A stretch of DNA of 64,000 nt from Kitasatospora setae KM-6054 (GTDB lineage: Bacteria; Actinomycetota; Actinomycetes; Streptomycetales; Streptomycetaceae): assembly GCF_000269985.1 (NCBI RefSeq), contig NC_016109.1, positions 1,488,001 to 1,552,000 of the forward strand. Direction: 5' to 3'. Shown here piece by piece: positions 59,709-64,000 of this stretch (within the stretch, counting starts at the first letter, position 1; every line of letters begins with the position of its first letter). The notes beneath the pieces were generated by a model that saw nothing but the letters and a program-made list of their open reading frames with translations, searched no databases and was not told the origin of the DNA. The position numbers and the translations under genes are program-made.

Positions 59709-60265
59709 GTGGCGGCCTCTTCCGTCTTCATCATCGTCTTCGTACGTGTCACTAGTGCCTCGACGGCCTCGACCCAGTCGTCGTGCCCGGCGGCGGCGTC
59801 CAGGCGGAAGCCGCTCTCCAGCGCGCGGCCGTCCAGCGTCCAGCCGACCACCAGCAGGCCGCTGGGCACGACCTTGCCGGCGATGCCGGAGTCGGTGCGG
59901 GCGCCGGTGAGCGCCGCGGCCGGGATCCACAGGTCGTCCTCGCCGGGGCGGCGGGCCAGCAGGCCCCGCTCGGTGAGGGTCAGTTCGGCGAGGCTGCGGG
60001 TGCCCAGGCCGTGCGCGACGACCCGGTCCAGCCAGTTCCCGGCGGTGGTGGAGCCGTGGTAGCGGCCGGGCGCCGTCAGCAGCGCCGGGCCGGTCTCGGC
60101 CGGCGCCGCGGGCGGTTCGGGCAGGTCGGACTGGAGCGTGCGCCGCCAGTTCCAGCCCTGCCGCATCAGCCAGTACACCAGCGCGATCACGACCAGCAGG
60201 CCGACCGTCGCGCCGATGTAGCCGGGCCAGTCGGTGACCTGGCCCTTCTCGGTGGCGAGCGGCAT
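59705..60265 (-). CDS. Membrane-anchored PH-like domain protein
   Basis: A 186-residue protein with one N-terminal transmembrane helix ([19 protein letters not shown]) and a cytoplasmic beta-rich domain of about 130 residues resembling the bacterial PH-like fold. It is conserved at this place in streptomycete pyr operons, but its role is unknown. ATG 60265 overlaps the pyrC stop by one base (TGATG), and its stop overlaps the carA start, so its dose is tied to pyrimidine enzymes. Confidence 0.8.
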   Translation of the reverse strand: MPLATEKGQVTDWPGYIGATVGLLVVIALVYWLMRQGWNWRRTLQSDLPEPPAAPAETGPALLTAPGRYHGSTTAGNWLDRVVAHGLGTRSLAELTLTERGLLARRPGEDDLWIPAAALTGARTDSGIAGKVVPSGLLVVGWTLDGRALESGFRLDAAAGHDDWVEAVEALVTRTKTMMKTEEAAT

Positions 60266-61557
60266 CAGCGCTCGACCAGCTCTCCGGCGAGCACCGTGGC
60301 CTCGCCGCGCAGGAAGGTCGCGTGCACCCGTCCGGGCAGGTCCATCCCCTTGTACGGGCTGTTGCGGGAGCGGGTCGCGAAGGTGTCGGGGTTCACGACT
60401 CCACGGTACGCGGGATCGAACAGCACCAGGTTGGCGGGCTCGCCGACCGAGATCGGCCGTCCGTGCCCGGCGAGCCGGCCGATCCGGGCCGGGCGGTGCG
60501 ACATCCGGTCCGCGACGCCCTCCCAGTTCAGCAGGCCGGTGTCGACCATGGTCTGCTGGACGACCGACAGCGCGGTCTCCAGGCCGACCATGCCCATCGC
60601 GGCGACCGCCCAGGCGCAGTCCTTGTCGGCCTCGGGGTGCGGGGCGTGGTCGGTGGCGACGGCGTCGATGGTGCCGTCGGCCAGCGCCCGGCGCAGCGCC
60701 TCGACGTCCTCGGCGGTGCGCAGCGGGGGGTTGACCTTGTAGACCGCGTCGTCGGTGCGGACCAGCTCGTCGGTGAGCAGCAGGTGGTGCGGGGTGACCT
60801 CGGCGGTGACGTCCCAGCCCTTGCTCTTGGCCCAGCGGACGATCTCGACCGAGCCGGCGGTGGAGAGGTGGCAGATGTGCACCCGGGCGCCGGCGTGCGA
60901 GGCGAGCAGCACGTCCCGGGCGATGATCGACTCCTCGGCGACGGCGGGCCAGCCCGCCAGGCCGAGCTCGCCGGAGACCGCGCCCTCGTTCATCTGGGCG
61001 CCGGCGGTCAGCCGGGGCTCCTGGGCGTGCTGGGCGACGACGCCGTCGAAGGTCTTCACCCACTCCAGCGCGCGGCGCATCAGCACCGGGTCGTCGACGC
61101 ACTTGCCGTCGTCGGAGAAGACCCGGACGCCGGCGGCGGAGTCGTGCATCGCGCCGAGCTCGGCGAGTTCCTTGCCCTCCAGGCCGACGGTGACGGCGCC
61201 GACCGGCCGCACGTCGCAGTAGCCGGACTCGCGGCCCAGCCGCCAGACCCGCTCGACCACGTCGGCGCTGTCGGCGACCGGGAAGGTGTTGGCCATCGCG
61301 TGCACGGCGGTGTAGCCGCCCATCGCGGCGGCCCGGGTGCCGGTGAGGACGGTCTCGGCGTCCTCCCGGCCGGGCTCGCGCAGGTGGGTGTGCAGGTCGA
61401 CCAAGCCGGGCAGGGCGACCAGGCCGTGCGCGTCGATGTCGATGTCGGCCTGGACGTCCAGGTTCTCGCCGATCGCGGCGAAGGCGCCGTCGACGATGTG
61501 GATGTCCTGGGGGGCGCCGCCGAGGAGCTGGGCGTTGCGGATCAGGTAGGTGGTCAC
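60265..61557 (-). CDS. pyrC: Dihydroorotase
   Basis: A 430-residue class I dihydroorotase, cyclising carbamoyl-aspartate. Metal ligands are visible in [11 protein letters not shown], the VAQHAQEP region, HICHLST and [12 protein letters not shown] at 61557 is chosen for AGGAGG 7 nt upstream; a longer frame has no comparable site. It should follow pyrB in streptomycetes, but pyrR ends only 50 bp upstream. The GTG overlaps the stop of a 15-codon frame (61601-61554). Confidence 0.95.
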   Translation of the reverse strand: MTTYLIRNAQLLGGAPQDIHIVDGAFAAIGENLDVQADIDIDAHGLVALPGLVDLHTHLREPGREDAETVLTGTRAAAMGGYTAVHAMANTFPVADSADVVERVWRLGRESGYCDVRPVGAVTVGLEGKELAELGAMHDSAAGVRVFSDDGKCVDDPVLMRRALEWVKTFDGVVAQHAQEPRLTAGAQMNEGAVSGELGLAGWPAVAEESIIARDVLLASHAGARVHICHLSTAGSVEIVRWAKSKGWDVTAEVTPHHLLLTDELVRTDDAVYKVNPPLRTAEDVEALRRALADGTIDAVATDHAPHPEADKDCAWAVAAMGMVGLETALSVVQQTMVDTGLLNWEGVADRMSHRPARIGRLAGHGRPISVGEPANLVLFDPAYRGVVNPDTFATRSRNSPYKGMDLPGRVHATFLRGEATVLAGELVER

Positions 61558-61607
61558 TGGGCGGCCTCCTGGGCTTCGGTGGAGACGGGGTGGCACTTCA
61601 CGCGGCT

Positions 61608-62219
61608 CTACTCCGGGAGTTCGGGGTCGGCGGCCAGGGCCTGGGAGGACCGGGCGGCGTAGTCGCGGTCTCCCAGCAGGACGGCGTCCAGCCCGTCCTG
61701 TTCGACCAGCCTGACCTGGACGGCCTCGCGCAGCGAGGTGGGCAGGTTCTTGCCCACGTAGTCGGCGCGGATCGGCAGCTCCCGGTGGCCGCGGTCGACC
61801 AGCACGGCGAGCCGGACGGCCCGCGGGCGGCCGATGTCGCTGAGCGCGTCCAGCGCGGCCCGGATGGTCCGGCCGGAGAACAGCACGTCGTCGACCAGGA
61901 CGACCAGCTTGCCGTCGATGCCCCCGGCGGGGACCTCGGTGTGCTCCAGGGCCCTGGCCGGCTTCAGCCGCAGGTCGTCCCGGTACATGGTGATGTCGAG
62001 CGTCCCGAACGGGATGTCCCAGCCGGTGATCTGCGACAGCCGTGCCTGCAGCCGGCGGGCCAGGTGGACGCCGCGGGTGTGGATGCCGAGCAGCACCACG
62101 TCCTCCGCGCCCTTGGCGCGTTCCACGATCTCGTGGGCGATCCGGGTGATGACCCGGGCGATGTCGGTGGCGTCCAGCACCTGGTGCGGGGCGCGCGGGT
62201 TCGAACTGGGTGTGGTCAT
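61608..62219 (-). CDS. pyrR: Pyrimidine operon regulator / uracil phosphoribosyltransferase
   Basis: A 203-residue PyrR protein. [20 protein letters not shown] is the PRPP-binding loop of the phosphoribosyltransferase fold; Arg-rich surfaces bind pyr mRNA when UMP is high. It heads the leftward pyr operon, divergent from bldD. A PyrR-binding loop lies just before its own ribosome binding site, so it likely controls its own translation and that of the coupled genes. Confidence 0.95.
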   Translation of the reverse strand: MTTPSSNPRAPHQVLDATDIARVITRIAHEIVERAKGAEDVVLLGIHTRGVHLARRLQARLSQITGWDIPFGTLDITMYRDDLRLKPARALEHTEVPAGGIDGKLVVLVDDVLFSGRTIRAALDALSDIGRPRAVRLAVLVDRGHRELPIRADYVGKNLPTSLREAVQVRLVEQDGLDAVLLGDRDYAARSSQALAADPELPE

Positions 62220-62228
62220 GCCGAAGCA

Positions 62229-62275
62229 GACCTCCTTCCCCGCCTCACGGGACGGGCCTTAAAGGATGTCTGGAG
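62229..62275 (-). promoter_or_regulatory. PyrR-binding RNA loop over the pyrR ribosome binding site
   Basis: The minus-strand RNA reads CCCGTCCCGTGAGGCGGG, a short stem with the UCCCGUGAGG loop that PyrR recognises, followed at once by GGAAGGAGGT, the pyrR ribosome binding site. The arrangement matches the translational repression described for mycobacterial pyr leaders rather than a terminator switch. Confidence 0.8.
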
Positions 62276-62384
62276 AATTTCCCGACCGGAGCCGGGGCCC
62301 GACCGCGGTCGAGGCATCGCCCATGGTAGCAGTGTGCTGATCGCGGCCCGCCCGGAGCCCGTTCGCACGAGTGCCCCATTCGGC

Positions 62385-62427
62385 TTGACGCGCAACCCTC
62401 ACTCTACGTAACCTCACAGTGAGTTAC
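62385..62427 (+). promoter_or_regulatory. bldD: bldD promoter with overlapping dyad
   Basis: TTGACG (62385-62390) is followed after 18 bp by TAACCT (62409-62414). A 20-bp dyad, GTAAC to GTTAC, with a perfect CTCACAGTGAG centre, covers the -10 (62408-62427). BldD binds TNAC/GTNA half-sites and represses its own gene, so this is a candidate autoregulatory site. Confidence 0.5.
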
Positions 62428-62514
62428 GAAGGTGCTCCGCAGAGACCCTTCGGTGACTCACTTTTCAGCGCACGCGAAGCAATCACGCGAAGCAATCTCG
62501 TCCGGGGAGATCCA

Positions 62515-63018
62515 TTGTCCAGCGACTACGCGAAGCAGCTCGGAGCCAAGCTCCGGGCGATCCGCACTCAGCAGGGGCTCTCCCTGCACGGCGTCGAGGA
62601 GAAGTCCCAGGGTCGCTGGAAGGCTGTGGTCGTCGGCTCCTACGAGCGCGGCGACCGCGCGGTCACCGTGCAGCGCCTGGCCGAGCTGGCCGAGTTCTAC
62701 GGCGTCCCGGTGCAGGAGCTGCTGCCCGGCGGCACCCCGGGCGGCGCCGCCGAGCCGCCGCCGCGCCTGGTCCTCGACCTGGAGCGGCTGACCCAGGTCC
62801 CGTCCGAGAAGGCCGGCCCGCTGCAGCGCTACGCCGCGACCATCCAGTCGCAGCGCGGCGACTACAACGGCAAGGTGCTCTCGATCCGCCAGGACGACCT
62901 GCGCACGCTGGCCGTCATCTACGACCAGTCCCCCTCGATCCTCACCGAGCAGCTGATCAGCTGGGGCGTGCTGAACCCGGACGCGCGCCGCGCCGTCCGC
63001 GAGGAGGACGCGGGCTGA
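62515..63018 (+). CDS. bldD: Developmental regulator BldD
   Basis: A 167-residue master repressor of sporulation genes. Residues 1-80 are the XRE-type helix-turn-helix domain (QLGAKLRAIRTQQGLSLHGV). The C-terminal domain with RQDDLRTLAVIYDQSPS contains the R-x-D then D-x-x-x-S/T residues that bind cyclic-di-GMP to drive dimerisation. TTG at 62515 has GGGGAG 7 nt upstream and gives the exact usual length; an ATG-like start further up would add 32 atypical residues. Confidence 0.95.
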   Translation: MSSDYAKQLGAKLRAIRTQQGLSLHGVEEKSQGRWKAVVVGSYERGDRAVTVQRLAELAEFYGVPVQELLPGGTPGGAAEPPPRLVLDLERLTQVPSEKAGPLQRYAATIQSQRGDYNGKVLSIRQDDLRTLAVIYDQSPSILTEQLISWGVLNPDARRAVREEDAG

Positions 63019-63051
63019 CCTCCGGTCGGCTCCCCCGTTTGAAGAAACGTC

Positions 63052-63097
63052 ACAGCGGGGCGGGAGAACGGCACCAGCCGTTCTCCCGCCCCGCTGT
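63052..63097. terminator. Bidirectional terminator after bldD
   Basis: A perfect 21-bp inverted repeat (63052-63072 with 63077-63097), 4-nt loop, between the convergent bldD and the hypothetical gene at 63128. Confidence 0.88.
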
Positions 63098-63127
63098 CGC
63101 CGTCCCCGGACCCGCCCCGGAGCGGGC

Positions 63128-63913
63128 TCAGACCACCGTGCCGAGGCTGAAGCCGGGCTCCGCCGCGACGCCCTGCACCGCCAGCCCGGCCGGCGACCAC
63201 TCGTAGCCGGTGCTCCGCCAGGCCCAGGCCACCTCCCGGTACTCGCCGCACAGCGCGCCGGAGCCCTGCGTCCCGTGCAGCACGGCCGCGCCCGGCAGCT
63301 CGCGGTACAGGCCGGCGCAGAGCACCGCGGTGACCAGTTCGAGGTCCTCGTCGTTGATCCGGACCGCGCCGTCCTCCCAGTGCAGCACCCGGACCCGCGC
63401 CTCCAGCGGCCCGCCCGGCGCGTCCACCACCACCCGGAACTCGTACGCCCCGCAGCCCGCGCCGACCAGCACCCGGCGGAACACCTCGGACGCCTGCTGG
63501 TACGTCCAGCGCGCCCGCGGGTCGGCGGCGGCCGGCCCGGCACCGCGCAGCGCCCCGTCCATCAGCAGGTCCGCGTGGCCGAGCGCGAGGCCGCCCTCCC
63601 GGGCCCGGACCAGCCGGGGCAGGAAGTCGGCGAGGTCCTCGCCGCGGTAGGTGACCAGCTGGGTCTGCAGCGGCGGGTTGACCAGGTAGCCGTCCCGGGC
63701 GGCCTGCTCGCGCACGTCCAGCCCGTGCAGCAGGCAGTAGTCCGCGAAGTCCTCCGGGTGGAACATCCGGGCCCGGACCACCCCGTACTCCTCGACCGCC
63801 TCGGCCAGCAGCTCGCCCGCCTCGCGCAGGTAGCCGGGGTAGTCCGGCGCGTCCGTCACCTGCCAGCCGCGGACCCGCTCGAAGTCCGCCTCGCTGGTCA
63901 GGATCCCGGTCAC
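63128..63913 (-). CDS. Hypothetical protein, 261 residues
   Basis: Not recognised. A soluble alpha/beta protein with VTGILTSEADFERVRGWQV near the start and WTYQQASEVFRRVLVGAG in the middle. GTG 63913 has AGGAGG 6 nt upstream and is preferred; ATG 63982 with GGGAG is possible and would add 23 Arg-rich residues. Convergent with bldD. Confidence 0.6.
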   Translation of the reverse strand: MTGILTSEADFERVRGWQVTDAPDYPGYLREAGELLAEAVEEYGVVRARMFHPEDFADYCLLHGLDVREQAARDGYLVNPPLQTQLVTYRGEDLADFLPRLVRAREGGLALGHADLLMDGALRGAGPAAADPRARWTYQQASEVFRRVLVGAGCGAYEFRVVVDAPGGPLEARVRVLHWEDGAVRINDEDLELVTAVLCAGLYRELPGAAVLHGTQGSGALCGEYREVAWAWRSTGYEWSPAGLAVQGVAAEPGFSLGTVV

Positions 63914-64000
63914 GAAGGCCTCCTCGCCCCGACGCGAGGGCTCTGCACTGCAACGGCGCGGCCGGCGGCTGTTCCTGGACATCGGTGGCTCCCGGGGTAT
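63914..64000. other. Window edge upstream of the last gene
   Basis: 87 bp with no recognisable feature beyond the alternative ATG at 63982; probably the promoter region of the last gene. Confidence 0.3.

Overview
The window is about 74% G+C with strong GC bias at third codon positions. It carries BldD, the actinobacterial integration host factor, a Walker-less PriA, GuaB1 and a PyrR-controlled pyrimidine operon. Together these point to a streptomycete (Streptomyces or Kitasatospora); the sequence alone does not decide the genus. No rRNA, tRNA, CRISPR array or recognisable transposase was found.

Core region (about 41.9-63.0 kb). Reading from the right, bldD faces rightward. Divergently, a long leftward series runs pyrR, pyrC, a PH-like membrane protein gene, carA, carB, pyrD, pyrF, mihF, gmk, rpoZ, coaBC, metK, priA, then def, fmt and rsmB. 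It supplies UMP synthesis, the nucleoid protein, GMP kinase, RNA polymerase omega, CoA and SAM synthesis, replication restart, N-terminal Met processing and rRNA methylation. A PyrR-binding loop overlaps the pyrR ribosome binding site. pyrB, normally between pyrR and pyrC in streptomycetes, is absent; only 50 bp separates the two genes. A long palindromic element sits between carB and pyrD.

Core outliers. rpe (32.5-33.2 kb) and guaB1 (5.0-6.4 kb) are housekeeping genes separated from the main block by accessory DNA.

Accessory region 0-4.9 kb. A leftward trio encodes a WXG100-like helical protein, a NucA/NucB-type nuclease toxin and a third protein cut by the window edge (candidate immunity protein). 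A paralogue of the WXG-like protein lies at 14.8-16.5 kb.

Accessory region 6.6-22.7 kb. This is a mosaic: a TetR regulator with a perfect 34-bp operator next to an oxidoreductase, a PEP mutase/isocitrate lyase-type enzyme, a secreted transglycosylase, a doubly damaged AEC transporter pseudogene, an SDR plus NUDIX pair, methyltransferases, a patatin, an LPXTG surface protein, an FAD amine oxidase and a GNAT enzyme.

Accessory region 22.9-31.4 kb. A six-gene rightward operon (aldehyde dehydrogenase, GMC oxidoreductase, SsuD-like flavin monooxygenase, then lipoprotein, ATPase and permease of a ribose-type ABC importer) is preceded by a 32-codon ORF resembling a leader peptide. The gene set suggests uptake and oxidative breakdown of a small organic molecule, possibly an organosulfonate. 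This is the best candidate in the window for an undescribed pathway.

Accessory region 33.4-41.9 kb. It holds an SCO6745-type protein, a C39-like peptidase, an MFS exporter, a leucine-rich-repeat protein, an aldo/keto reductase, and a drug-export ABC pair under a divergent TetR regulator with its own dyad operator.
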